Below are positions 36,192 to 45,388 of a stretch of DNA of 64,000 nt, piece by piece. The notes under the pieces were generated by a model, which was not told the origin of the DNA, did not search any database, and saw nothing but the letters and a program-made list of their open reading frames with translations. Source of the DNA: GCA-002708315 sp964460905 (GTDB lineage: Bacteria > Bacteroidota > Bacteroidia > Bacteroidales > F082); the NCBI GenBank assembly GCA_964460905.1, contig CAYWRM010000012.1, positions 1 to 64,000 of the forward strand, in the 5' to 3' direction. The translations under genes were made by a program, and so were the position numbers. How positions within the stretch are numbered: position 1 is the first letter of the stretch; every line of letters begins with the position of its first letter.

Positions 36192-36284
36192 GATAATTTG
36201 TTTCATTTTTTAATTTATAAGTTTGTTTTAAGCGGTTAAAGTTACAACTTGCAAATGTCTTTGTCAAGAAAAACCCTAAAACCT

Positions 36285-36311
36285 AACAATGGTAACAATG
36301 GTAACAATGTC
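36285..36311. repeat. Three 9-bp tandem repeats upstream of the LtaS/MdoB-like gene
   Basis: AACAATGGT, AACAATGGT and AACAATGTC run without gaps, 50 nt before the start of the plus-strand phosphotransferase gene and 94 nt from the divergent lipoprotein gene. This could be a regulator site or chance repetition. Confidence 0.45.
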
Positions 36312-36361
36312 ACCGTTTACATCCATTAACTATCTTTGCATATTCTTTCTAATAAAAATAA

Positions 36362-38224
36362 ATGAAGATTATCCTTTCCATTATCAAACAATTTTTGTTC
36401 TGGATGCTGATATTTGCTATGTCCAGAGCAATTTTTTTTATTTATTATTCAGGAATACTAAAAGTTGAGAATATAGAACTGCATGAAGTATTTGCTTCAT
36501 TTTGGTATGCATTACCGCTGGATATTGCAACTACGAGTTATATTTTGATTATTCCTTTTTTAATTCTGTTGGCACAATCTTTATTCAATGCTAAGTGGTT
36601 AAATTACTTAAATTTAGGATATACATTTATAGTGTTATTTGCCTATATAATTATTACAACTTCAGAAATTGGAATATATGATGAATGGAAAACAAAATTG
36701 CATTACAAAGCGTTACACTACATCTCAAATCCTGACGAAATTTATAATTCAGCTTCAACAGCGATATTTTTTACTTTGATTTCGATTTTCATTTTGCAGG
36801 TTGTTGCAGGGTACTGGTTTTATCGACGGTTTGTTTTTGTTGAAATAGCCCGCGTGCCTAAGAATTTTTTATTTAGCGGACTGTTTTTTTTGATAGTACC
36901 TTCATTGTTATTTCTGGGGTTGAGGGGGGGCATTTCCGAAATCCCAATTACGCAAAGCAGTTCCTATTTTTCCAAACATAATTTTGTTAATCTGGCTTCC
37001 ATAAATTCGGGATATAGTTTTATGGTAAGCACAATGCAAAACTACAATTTCAGAGACACTAATCCCTTTGAGTTTTATAAACCCGAGGAAGCCACAAAAC
37101 GCGTTAAACAATTACATATTATTGATAATGATACTACAACATATATTCTTACAACTAAACGACCGAATATTGTATTGTTATTATTGGAAAGCTGGTCGGC
37201 AGATCTGATATCATCGCTAGGGGGCAAAGATGGAATTACTCCTGAGTTTCAGAAACTGGAAAAAGGAGGCTTGTTATTTACTGATTTCTATGCAAGTGGC
37301 AATAGGTCACAACAAGCGATGTCATCAATTTTAGGCGGATTTCCTTCAACACCAATTACAGCGATAACCCATAATCTTGAGAAAATAACCAAACTGCCAA
37401 GCTTAACGAAAGAATTGGAAATAGAAGGTTATTCAACGTCATTTTATTTTGGGGGACAATTAAATTATGGCGGAATAAACTCTTTTATTTCGGTTAATGG
37501 ATTTGATAAAATTAAAGAAGTGAGCGATTTTGACGGTGATATTCCAAGGGGCAAGTTGGGCATTTATGATAAATACATGTTGGATGAGCAAATAGTTGAG
37601 TTAAACTCAGAGAAACAACCATTTTTTTCCGTATTGTTCACTGTGAGTACACATTCGCCTTATGATCAGCCCATGGAAGATGTGATTGACTGGGCATCAA
37701 ACGCAAACCAAAACGGATATTTAAATTCGGCTTATTATACTGATAAATGTTTGGGTGAGTATTTTGAAAAAGCCCGAAAACAATCGTGGTATAGTAACAC
37801 TCTTTTTATATTGGTTGCCGACCATAGTCATAATACATATAATAACTGGCCCGTTTATTCCAAAGAGTATCGGAAGATACCATTATTGCTTTATGGCGAT
37901 GTAATAGCAAAAGAATATATCGGCAAAAAAATAAGCCGAATAGGATCGCAAACTGACATAGGGGCTACTTTGCTTGCGCAGATGGATATAGGTACTGATG
38001 ATTTTTTCTGGAGTCGTAATTTGTTTAATCCAACCACCCGGGAGTTTGCGTATTATGAAGCTACAGATGGAGTAGGGTGGATAACGCCAAGGGGGTATTT
38101 TGTTTATAGCAAAACTATTGATGACTATCATGAAATGCAAATAGAACCCCAGCTAAAAGACTCAATTATAAAGGACGGAAAATCGTATTTACAGGAAGTA
38201 TTCAGGCAGTTTATGGAATTTTAA
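36362..38224 (+). CDS. LTA synthase/MdoB-family phosphoglycerol transferase-like membrane enzyme
   Basis: 620 residues: five N-terminal membrane helices (to ~190), then an extracytoplasmic alkaline-phosphatase-superfamily domain. The metal-binding start is NIVLLLLESWSADLI (~270); the nucleophile region is ASGNRSQQAM (~314), with Ser in the position usually held by Thr. The second metal set is LVADHSHNTYNNWP (~480). The family moves phosphoglycerol or phosphoethanolamine groups onto envelope glycans or lipids. The acceptor here is unknown. A DUF1456 gene follows after 11 nt. Confidence 0.82.
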   Translation: MKIILSIIKQFLFWMLIFAMSRAIFFIYYSGILKVENIELHEVFASFWYALPLDIATTSYILIIPFLILLAQSLFNAKWLNYLNLGYTFIVLFAYIIITTSEIGIYDEWKTKLHYKALHYISNPDEIYNSASTAIFFTLISIFILQVVAGYWFYRRFVFVEIARVPKNFLFSGLFFLIVPSLLFLGLRGGISEIPITQSSSYFSKHNFVNLASINSGYSFMVSTMQNYNFRDTNPFEFYKPEEATKRVKQLHIIDNDTTTYILTTKRPNIVLLLLESWSADLISSLGGKDGITPEFQKLEKGGLLFTDFYASGNRSQQAMSSILGGFPSTPITAITHNLEKITKLPSLTKELEIEGYSTSFYFGGQLNYGGINSFISVNGFDKIKEVSDFDGDIPRGKLGIYDKYMLDEQIVELNSEKQPFFSVLFTVSTHSPYDQPMEDVIDWASNANQNGYLNSAYYTDKCLGEYFEKARKQSWYSNTLFILVADHSHNTYNNWPVYSKEYRKIPLLLYGDVIAKEYIGKKISRIGSQTDIGATLLAQMDIGTDDFFWSRNLFNPTTREFAYYEATDGVGWITPRGYFVYSKTIDDYHEMQIEPQLKDSIIKDGKSYLQEVFRQFMEF

Positions 38225-38235
38225 AAACAAATGTT

Positions 38236-38478
38236 ATGGCATTAACAAATAATGATATACTAAAGAAATTAAGAGTAGCGCTAAAATTTCGAGATGATGA
38301 TATTATAGAAGTATTAAAGCTGGTAGACTATAATATTTCAAAAAGTGAGTTGGGCGCATTTTTTAGAAAACCTGATCACCCCAAATATATGCAGCTCCAG
38401 GATCAAATTTTGAGAAATTTTTTAAATGGCTTGATAATCTATAATAGAGGCATTAGGGAGAAGAAGACTGAAGAGTAA
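38236..38478 (+). CDS. DUF1456 (YehS-like) protein, single-repeat form
   Basis: 80 residues. NNDILKKLRVALKFRDDDIIEVLKL and ELGAFFRKPDHPKYMQLQDQILRNFLNGL match one DUF1456 unit. E. coli YehS has two such units in about 156 residues, so this is half-length. It starts 11 nt after the LtaS/MdoB-like gene, so the two are probably co-transcribed. Function unknown. Confidence 0.85.
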   Translation: MALTNNDILKKLRVALKFRDDDIIEVLKLVDYNISKSELGAFFRKPDHPKYMQLQDQILRNFLNGLIIYNRGIREKKTEE

Positions 38479-38723
38479 GTGCTGTTTTCTGATAGTTATG
38501 CTTAATTTGGCCATGAGCCTTAACAAACATATTATACATACAAATCAGCTTCCTCTAATTCAAAAATGTCGTTAACAGTTTAATTAAAGACATTTGCACT
38601 TTCCGCCAAATGTATTATATACAGTGTTGTATCTCATTTTCTGAGTTAATATACTTTGTAACTGATGCTATAATTATTATTTAAGTAAGTATCACCTTTA
38701 CGCTTCTATAAACTAGACCTTAC

Positions 38724-39104
38724 TTATTTTTGTAATACTGCACTTATTTCAACATCAAAATCTTTTAAGGAAGATTGGACTACAATCCTGGCCGGAAGGG
38801 GTTCTATAAAAAAAGTTTTATATACGCTTTCAAATTCATATTTAGATGCAAGGTCGTTTAAGTAAACTGTCAGGTGAACGGAATTTTCTAATTTCATTCC
38901 AGCTGATCGTGCGATCTCTTGTATGTTTTCAAGGACTCTTTTTGTTTGTTCTTCAATACTGGCATTTACCAATAATTCTCCATTTGGAAGTCGCGGTACT
39001 TGCCCGGAAACAAATAGAAATGGTCCATTTGATAAAATTGCTTGACTATATGTTCCTGCAGGTTGCGGAGCATTTGGCGTATTTATTACTTTAAAGTTTT
39101 GCAT
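38724..39104 (-). CDS. ridA: RidA family reactive enamine/imine deaminase
   Basis: 126 residues from ATG 39104 (MQNFKVINTPNAPQPAGTYSQAI); eight upstream codons are judged leader. PFLFVSGQVP, the NIQEIARSAGM helix and LPARIVVQ (active-site Arg ~103) are RidA hallmarks. RidA hydrolyses reactive 2-aminoacrylate-type enamines made by PLP enzymes. It overlaps the end of the aminotransferase gene by 14 nt, linking it to that enzyme's products. Confidence 0.87.
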   Translation of the reverse strand: MQNFKVINTPNAPQPAGTYSQAILSNGPFLFVSGQVPRLPNGELLVNASIEEQTKRVLENIQEIARSAGMKLENSVHLTVYLNDLASKYEFESVYKTFFIEPLPARIVVQSSLKDFDVEISAVLQK

Positions 39105-40317
39105 CACCCAAGTTGTGTTTAATTGCAAGATTATTTAATACATCTACCATTTTGTCTAAAGCTTTCTCCCAGATGTTTTCATCACGTGCATAGCAGACAC
39201 GAAAATGTCCTTGACCCTGATTCCCGAATTGATATCCAGGACTTACTAATACAGAAGCATCTTTCATAAGTTGTTCTGCTACTGCTGAATCTTTCATGCC
39301 TAGTGCAGAAATATCAGGCCATGCATAAGCAGTACCTTGTTGAGGTTCTAGTTTAAGCCAAGGCAATCTCTTGAAAGATTTGATTGTTATGTCTCGTAAA
39401 TTTGTAAATGTTGGCAAAAGTGAATTTAACCATTCTTGATCTTTGGACAACCAATGAGATAAGAGGTGCTGAGCATAGGCAGGAGCTCGTAATGCTATTA
39501 CTGAAAGAACATTTTCTAAACTTGGCATCAAATGAGCTGGTGCTACAACTATTCCAAGTCTGTACCCACTTAATGATTCTGTCTTGCTAGGTCCAAGTAA
39601 GGTAATAACACGATTTTTCATTCCAGGAAGAGATGCCAAATGCGAATAAAGATGACCATTGTGCAAAAGTCTGGAATACAATGAATCGATCAGTACGGTA
39701 ATATCATATTTCTCAGCCAGGGTTGCAATTGTTTTAAGTTGTTCTTCACTATATACAAAGCCAGTTGGATTGTTAGGGTTTGATAAAACTAAGACTTTGG
39801 CTCCATTTTTCGAAAATTCTTCTTCTAATATTGAAAAATCGGGAGCTGGATTAGTGCTGCTTTCGTGTATTGGAACATAACCAATATTGGCATTCAAAAA
39901 GTTCAGGATTCGTGCATTAAAAAGGTAATCAGGACACATTAGAGCCACTCTATCACCTTGCTCCACAATAGAAGAGAGTGCGATGAACAATCCCGCTTGT
40001 GTTCCTGGTGCAAGAATCAGATTGGATGGTGAAAATTCAGCTCCCATAAAATTGGAAAGGGATTCACTTAGATTTTCTAAAACATCGCTATTACCACGGT
40101 ATGGTGTGTATGCTAATGCCCCATTTTTTGCTGCCGTATCAAAAACTTCTCTTGCCCAAGATGGTGGAGGAAATCGAACAGTATCAAAGTGTGTAGTATC
40201 TAGGAAGCCTTTCGGTGCTAAACTCAAAAGTTTTAGATCAGCTTGTCTGGCACTTATTGTTTCTTCTCTGTTTTGTATTTCAAGTTGAACAACTCTGTTT
40301 GGAATTTTAGAATTCAT
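39091..40317 (-). CDS. Class I/II PLP-dependent aminotransferase
   Basis: 408 residues. LAPGTQAGLFIALS (PLP phosphate region), LSNPNNPTGFVYS, TVLIDSLYSRL (Asp) and LLGPSKTESLSGYRLG (PLP Lys ~245) are the fold type I motifs in order; GHFRVCYAR holds the carboxylate-binding Arg. The substrate cannot be read from sequence. It is divergent from an Lrp-type regulator and overlaps ridA downstream. This suggests an amino-acid-responsive catabolic unit. CAAAAGTA at 40376-40383 is a likely -7 box on this strand. Confidence 0.87.
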   Translation of the reverse strand: MNSKIPNRVVQLEIQNREETISARQADLKLLSLAPKGFLDTTHFDTVRFPPPSWAREVFDTAAKNGALAYTPYRGNSDVLENLSESLSNFMGAEFSPSNLILAPGTQAGLFIALSSIVEQGDRVALMCPDYLFNARILNFLNANIGYVPIHESSTNPAPDFSILEEEFSKNGAKVLVLSNPNNPTGFVYSEEQLKTIATLAEKYDITVLIDSLYSRLLHNGHLYSHLASLPGMKNRVITLLGPSKTESLSGYRLGIVVAPAHLMPSLENVLSVIALRAPAYAQHLLSHWLSKDQEWLNSLLPTFTNLRDITIKSFKRLPWLKLEPQQGTAYAWPDISALGMKDSAVAEQLMKDASVLVSPGYQFGNQGQGHFRVCYARDENIWEKALDKMVDVLNNLAIKHNLGDAKL

Positions 40318-40477
40318 ATCCCTGTCTTAAAAATTAAAATATTGGTATTACACTTATGTTTGCTATATTTTAATTCAAAAGTATATTCTATCTAATAAAG
40401 CACATAATTGATTAATTATTTTATGTTTATATTTACCATTGAAAAATAGTATTTATGACAAAAAAAAGATTGATTTA

Positions 40478-40888
40478 ATGGTAGATGCTATCGATAAACA
40501 ATTATTGGATATTTTAAAAGACAATTCCCGCTTGTCTTTTGCTGATTTAGGAAGAAAAATAAATTTATCACCTTCAGCAGTTAGAGAGAGAGTCCAAAAG
40601 ATGGAAGACATAGGTGTTATTCAAAAATATCATATACAAATTGATAATAAAAAACTAGGATATGAATTGGAGGCATTTATTTTATTAAAAGTTTTTCCCG
40701 GGCAATTAAAGCATGTTCTTAAAAAAATTACAGATTTTCCTGAAATAAAGGAAGCACATCGCATAACAGGGAATCAAAACTTACACTTAAAAGTTGTTAT
40801 TAAAAATCAACTCTGTTTACAAAAACTATTAGATCAGTTAATGATATTTGGTGATACAAATACATTTCTTATTCTATCTGAGATTTAA
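40478..40888 (+). CDS. Lrp/AsnC-family transcription regulator
   Basis: 136 residues from ATG 40478 (MVDAIDKQLLDILKDNSRLSFADLGRKI); a TTG 39 nt upstream (40439) is the alternative. The N-terminal winged helix-turn-helix reads LSPSAVRERVQKMEDIGVI. The C-terminal RAM effector domain includes FPEIKEAHRITGNQNLHLKVV. Such proteins bind amino acids and usually control neighbouring genes; the target is probably the divergent aminotransferase-ridA pair. Confidence 0.87.
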   Translation: MVDAIDKQLLDILKDNSRLSFADLGRKINLSPSAVRERVQKMEDIGVIQKYHIQIDNKKLGYELEAFILLKVFPGQLKHVLKKITDFPEIKEAHRITGNQNLHLKVVIKNQLCLQKLLDQLMIFGDTNTFLILSEI

Positions 40889-40969
40889 TTTAATGAGATA
40901 CAACAAAGATGTTATTGTAATTATACTAGCTTGTAATTTTTCTTTGTAACTAAGAACCAGCAGTTTCGC

Positions 40970-41236
40970 TTATCTATGAATAGATTTAAGGTATAATTTC
41001 TCCACTTTTTCACGAGCCCAGGGAGTTTTTCTTAAAAATTTTAAACATGATTTTATTGATGGGTTGTTTTTAAAACACTTGATATTTATTCTTTCTGCTA
41101 ACTCATCCCACCAATATTCTGCCACAAGATATTCAAGTATGTCATGGAGTTTAACACCGTGTAACGGATTGTTAACCTGTTCATTTCCTTCTGGTTGCGT
41201 ATGGCTGCCAGAACCCTCAATATTTTTTTTTGACAT
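40970..41236 (-). CDS. VF530 (DUF2132) family protein
   Basis: 88 residues. After a polar start (~1-22), NPLHGVKLHDILEYLVAEYW, ERINIKCFKNNPSIKSCLKF and LRKTPWAREKVEKLYL match the family closely. VF530 proteins are small, helical and thought to bind DNA. It lies 15 nt after the DEAD-box helicase stop, so the two are probably co-transcribed. Confidence 0.88.
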   Translation of the reverse strand: MSKKNIEGSGSHTQPEGNEQVNNPLHGVKLHDILEYLVAEYWWDELAERINIKCFKNNPSIKSCLKFLRKTPWAREKVEKLYLKSIHR

Positions 41237-41251
41237 AACTTAAGCCTGTAA

Positions 41252-42598
41252 CTATTTTTTCTTTTTTCCCTTATTCATTTTCTTATCACCTCTTGTTTTA
41301 GGGTTTTTGTATTTTTTCATCTTCCTTAAATACGATCCTCCCTGGTTTATTTTCGTGTTTTTTTCTTTCTTCTCATGAAAGGCTGTTTCTTCAGTTTTTA
41401 ATTTAGTACTACGAAAATATTTATCAACTATTTTTGGACGCTCTTCGGGTGTTAACTCTTTGGATATTTCAACCTCATCAGGGAAATCAACAATGGGAAT
41501 TTTATAATTCATTAGCGATTCTATTGCTGCCTTAGATTGTTTTTCATTCTCAGTATAAAACAGTAAAGAATTACCCTGTTGTTCTGCCCGTCCTGTTCTG
41601 CCAATACGATGCATATAATTTTCCGGGAAACCGGGGGTGTCAAAATTTACTACATGAGTTATTTTTTCCAAATCTAATCCACGAGCCATCACATCAGTAG
41701 CTACTAATATCCTGTTAATTCCTTCATCAAATTGCTCAACTGATCGAATCCTGTAATTTTGTGACTTGTTGGAATGTATAATACATGTTTCCGAACCATA
41801 ATTATCTGATAAGGCTTCAAATAGAAAATCAGCATTTTTTTTGCTTGAGACAAAAACCAATACTTTATCATATTCATCTTTATCCTTTAACAGATGGTTT
41901 AACAAATTTATTTTTGTATGGAAATTTTCTACAGGATAGCATTTTTGAGAAATATTATTTAAAGGAGTTCCGCTAACAGCAATTGAAATTTTAGACGGAG
42001 CAATAAAAAAATCATCAATTAGTGTATCAACCTCCTCCGTCATAGTAGCCGAATACATTATATTTTGTCTGCGTTCTTTTAGTATGTCGAAGATATTTGT
42101 TAATTGTGGGCGGAATCCAAGATCCAACATCACATCAACTTCATCTATAACCAGTTTTTTAACAGCTTTTAATTGTAACACTCCGGAAACGGCCAAATCA
42201 TATAATCGTCCCGGAGTTGCAATAAGAATATCGCAGCCTCTGGCAACAGCTTGCTTTTGTGTGTTAATATTAGTTCCACCATATACACCCAATACCCGTA
42301 CATTAATATATTTAGCAAAACTTTCTATCATCTCAACCAATTGTAATACCAGCTCTCGCGTGGGAACTAATATTAATATTCTTGGGTTTATTTGATTTGA
42401 AAACTTCAACTCCTGAAGTATTGGTAGCATGTAAGCTAAAGTTTTGCCTGTACCTGTTTGTGCTATACCTACAATATCTTTACCCGATAGAATAACAGAA
42501 AAAGATTCTTCTTGTATTGGGGTAGGATTTTTAAACCCCAGTTCGTCAATTGCAGTTTGTAATTGTTTAGAAAGATTGAAAATTTCAAATGTATTCAT
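41252..42598 (-). CDS. DEAD-box ATP-dependent RNA helicase (DEVD variant)
   Basis: 448 residues from ATG 42598. Helicase motifs: Q motif (GFKNPTPIQEESF), I (AQTGTGKT), Ia (PTRELVLQ), Ib (TPGR), II (DEVD in place of DEAD), III (SAT), V (ATDVMARGLD) and VI (HRIGRTGR). The C-terminal tail is very basic (KKMKKYKNPKTRG ... KKKK), a likely RNA-binding extension. It probably remodels RNA in ribosome assembly or RNA decay. It is divergent from a ywbE-like gene with back-to-back promoter boxes, and VF530 follows. Confidence 0.92.
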   Translation of the reverse strand: MNTFEIFNLSKQLQTAIDELGFKNPTPIQEESFSVILSGKDIVGIAQTGTGKTLAYMLPILQELKFSNQINPRILILVPTRELVLQLVEMIESFAKYINVRVLGVYGGTNINTQKQAVARGCDILIATPGRLYDLAVSGVLQLKAVKKLVIDEVDVMLDLGFRPQLTNIFDILKERRQNIMYSATMTEEVDTLIDDFFIAPSKISIAVSGTPLNNISQKCYPVENFHTKINLLNHLLKDKDEYDKVLVFVSSKKNADFLFEALSDNYGSETCIIHSNKSQNYRIRSVEQFDEGINRILVATDVMARGLDLEKITHVVNFDTPGFPENYMHRIGRTGRAEQQGNSLLFYTENEKQSKAAIESLMNYKIPIVDFPDEVEISKELTPEERPKIVDKYFRSTKLKTEETAFHEKKEKNTKINQGGSYLRKMKKYKNPKTRGDKKMNKGKKKK

Positions 42599-42606
42599 CA
42601 AAAAGA

Positions 42607-42622
42607 TATTTTTGCAAAAGTA
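42607..42622. promoter_or_regulatory. Back-to-back -7 boxes between helicase and ywbE
   Basis: TATTTTTG (42607-42614, plus strand, toward ywbE) directly abuts CAAAAGTA (42615-42622), which is TACTTTTG on the minus strand toward the helicase. The two polymerase sites would overlap and probably exclude each other. Clear -33 boxes are lacking. Confidence 0.4.
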
Positions 42623-42648
42623 ATGGATTAGTTTGTTATGATTAGTTT

Positions 42649-42846
42649 ATGGAAGGAACAATAAGAAATAACATTGAAGTTGGAATGTTAGTCAGGATAG
42701 TGCTAAAAAAAGATCAGCGAAGCGAAATCCTCACAGAAGGTGTTGTAGATAAAATACTTACAAAATCCTCAGTTCATCCACACGGCATTAAAGTACGCCT
42801 TGAAGATGGACAGGTTGGGAGGGTTAAAGAGATTGATGAATATTGA
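42649..42846 (+). CDS. ywbE: YwbE family protein (DUF2196)
   Basis: 65 residues. IRNNIEVGMLVRIVLKKDQRS, LTEGVVDKILTKSSVHPHGI and VRLEDGQVGRVKEI match the family almost end to end. It is a small beta-rich cytosolic protein with unproven function. It is divergent from the DEAD-box helicase. Confidence 0.9.
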   Translation: MEGTIRNNIEVGMLVRIVLKKDQRSEILTEGVVDKILTKSSVHPHGIKVRLEDGQVGRVKEIDEY

Positions 42847-42928
42847 ATTGAAGCTTAGTATGATTTTCTTTTTGTCATTCTGATCAGAGCGACAAGAAAA
42901 CGCTATATGATTGGCATAACACCAAATT

Positions 42929-42976
42929 CTAAGCACTCCAAACCCTAGGCACTCCGAACTCTAGGCACTCCAAACT
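42929..42976. repeat. 16-bp tandem repeat (3 units) next to the RNase R stop
   Basis: CTAAGCACTCCAAACC, CTAGGCACTCCGAACT and CTAGGCACTCCAAACT run in tandem and end 5 nt before the RNase R stop codon (42982-42984). The placement echoes the heptamer array at 21067-21192. Confidence 0.75.
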
Positions 42977-42981
42977 TACCC

Positions 42982-45138
42982 TTAATCCACAATCACAAAA
43001 TTCAACTGTCTTTTCTCCATGTCCACATCTTTAACAAGCACATGAACTTTATCACCTAACCGATACATATTTCCCGATTGTCGCCCGATTATCCGATAAT
43101 TATCTTCATCAAGATAGTAGTAATCATCTTTTAGTTCATTGAAACGAATTAGCCCCTCACTTTTAGAAATATCCAATTGAACAAATATTCCCCATTTACT
43201 CACCCCTGAAATAACTCCATCAAACACTTTTCCTTTTTTATCAAGTAGAAATTCAACTTGCTTATATTTAACTGAGTCGCGCTCGGCTTGTGTTGCCTTG
43301 CGTTCCATTTCCGATGAGTGTTTACACATTTCTTCATAAGGATCTTTTTTAACCGATTTTCTCCCTTCCAAATATTTTTCAAGTAACCTGTGAACCATCA
43401 TATCAGGGTATCGCCTGATAGGAGAAGTAAAATGTGTATAATATGGGAATGCTAATCCGTAATGACCAATATTATCAGTCGAATATTCGGCTTTAGCCAT
43501 TGTTCTTATGGCGATGGTTTCAATCATGTGTTCTTCACCTTTTCCGCTAATTCGTTCAAATAGATTGTTGTATGAACTTGCTAAAGTTTGACGGGAGCTA
43601 ACATTTAATCCATAGCCAAGTTTTTTAAGAAACTGCACAAAAGTGTTTAGTTTTTCGGGGTTTGGCTCGTCGTGAATACGATAAACAAAGGTTTTGGGCT
43701 CCTTACCTTTGTCCTTTGGTTTTCCAATTAATTCAGCCACTTTTTTGTTAGCCAGTAGCATAAACTCTTCCACCAGATGATTGGCTTCTTTTTGTTCTTT
43801 AACATAAGTTTCAATAGGTTTCCCCTTATCATCGAGTTTGAACTTAACCTCTTCGGAGCTAAAATTGATTGAGCCGTTGTTAAATCGTTTTTTACGAAGT
43901 ATTGTAGCAAGGGCATTTATTGTGTTTATCTCCTCAGAGTATTCACCCTGGCCGGTTTCAATAATTTCCTGGGCTTCTTCATATGTAAATCTTCTGTCGG
44001 AATTAATTATGGTTTTACCAAACCACTCAGCTATAACCTCGGCTTTGTTGTTCATTGTAAAAACAGCCGAAAAGGTAAGTTTGTCTTCATTGGGACGTAG
44101 TGAACATACATTATTTGAAAGCACTTCCGGAAGCATTGGAATAACACGGTCAACAAGATAAACAGATGTGGCACGCTTAAGTGCTTCATTATCCAGTGCT
44201 GTGCCGGGGGTAACATAATGGCTTACATCTGCAATGTGAACGCCAAGCTCGTAATTGCCATTTTCAAGTTTTTTAAATGAAATAGCATCATCAAAATCCT
44301 TAGCATCATAGGGATCGATTGTTATGGTCCATGTGTTTCTAAAATCTTTACGTTTTTTTATTTCAGAAGCTGATATTGTAGTCTTTATTTTGTCGGCATC
44401 TCTTTCAACATTATCAGGAAACGACAATGGGAAACTATAATCAGCCAATATAGATTTCATTTCTACATCATTATCTCCGGGAGTGCCTAATACCTCAATA
44501 ATTTCCCCGAAAGGGTTGTTGGACTGCTCTGGCCATTCAGTAATTTTTACCAGGACTTTTTGGCCATTGAGAGCATTTTTAATTTGGCTTTTACCCACAA
44601 AAATATCGTAAGGCATTGTTTGATTATCGGTTACAACAAACCCGAAATTTTTACTCATTTCCAGCACACCAACGTAGGTGTCTTTGGTTCTTTCGAGTAC
44701 TTCAACTATCTGTCCTTCCGGCTTATGACTTTTTCGCTTTGGAAACCTAAATACTTTAACCTTATCGTCATGTAAAGCATGTCCAACATTATTTGAAGCT
44801 ATGAAGATATCATCACCACCTTCATCAGGAATAATGTATGCTTTTCCGGTTTTCTTCATGTCAACAGTGCCGGTTATATATTTTTTGATATTGGTAAGCT
44901 CTTGAATCTTTTTAGGGTTAAGTATATATTTACCCTTTTTTATTTCGTTAAGGTCTTCTGCCGTTGTTAATTCTTCAAGTACGTTTAGTAGCAAGTCGCG
45001 GCCTGCTTTATCTTTTACCCCAATTAAATGGCCAACTTGTTTGTAGTTATATGCTTTAAAAGGGTTTTCTGTAAAGATGCTTAGTATAATTCCTGTTAAG
45101 GCGCTTATTGGCCTTTTGGTTCTATTTTTCTTTTTCAT
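42982..45138 (-). CDS. rnr: Ribonuclease R
   Basis: 718 residues, the usual length. Cold-shock/OB domains lie at ~65-225, the RNB catalytic domain at ~255-590 with IDPYDAKDFDDAISF (metal-binding Asp cluster, ~275), and an S1 domain at ~628-715 (GKVFDGVISGVSKWGIFVQL). It is a processive 3'-5' exoribonuclease that degrades structured RNA. TACTTTTG on the minus strand at 45329-45322 may be its promoter box, leaving a leader of about 180 nt. Confidence 0.94.
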   Translation of the reverse strand: MKKKNRTKRPISALTGIILSIFTENPFKAYNYKQVGHLIGVKDKAGRDLLLNVLEELTTAEDLNEIKKGKYILNPKKIQELTNIKKYITGTVDMKKTGKAYIIPDEGGDDIFIASNNVGHALHDDKVKVFRFPKRKSHKPEGQIVEVLERTKDTYVGVLEMSKNFGFVVTDNQTMPYDIFVGKSQIKNALNGQKVLVKITEWPEQSNNPFGEIIEVLGTPGDNDVEMKSILADYSFPLSFPDNVERDADKIKTTISASEIKKRKDFRNTWTITIDPYDAKDFDDAISFKKLENGNYELGVHIADVSHYVTPGTALDNEALKRATSVYLVDRVIPMLPEVLSNNVCSLRPNEDKLTFSAVFTMNNKAEVIAEWFGKTIINSDRRFTYEEAQEIIETGQGEYSEEINTINALATILRKKRFNNGSINFSSEEVKFKLDDKGKPIETYVKEQKEANHLVEEFMLLANKKVAELIGKPKDKGKEPKTFVYRIHDEPNPEKLNTFVQFLKKLGYGLNVSSRQTLASSYNNLFERISGKGEEHMIETIAIRTMAKAEYSTDNIGHYGLAFPYYTHFTSPIRRYPDMMVHRLLEKYLEGRKSVKKDPYEEMCKHSSEMERKATQAERDSVKYKQVEFLLDKKGKVFDGVISGVSKWGIFVQLDISKSEGLIRFNELKDDYYYLDEDNYRIIGRQSGNMYRLGDKVHVLVKDVDMEKRQLNFVIVD

Positions 45139-45388
45139 ATGTTTTATTTTTGAGCCAAAATGAAAGAATCAGGTTGCAGGACCGGGAAGAAGCATGATTT
45201 TGTTGTGCACGATTCTTTATCATTATGCTTTTTTACTATCTGCAATATACAGATTAGTTTTATTTTGAATGGTTTATTTGTAAAATTAATTTATGGAGGG
45301 AAGTAATGTTCAATTATTTTGCAAAAGTAGTAATAATTAAGACAATGAAATAATATATTGAAATCGAATAACAAAAAGTGCTATATAT

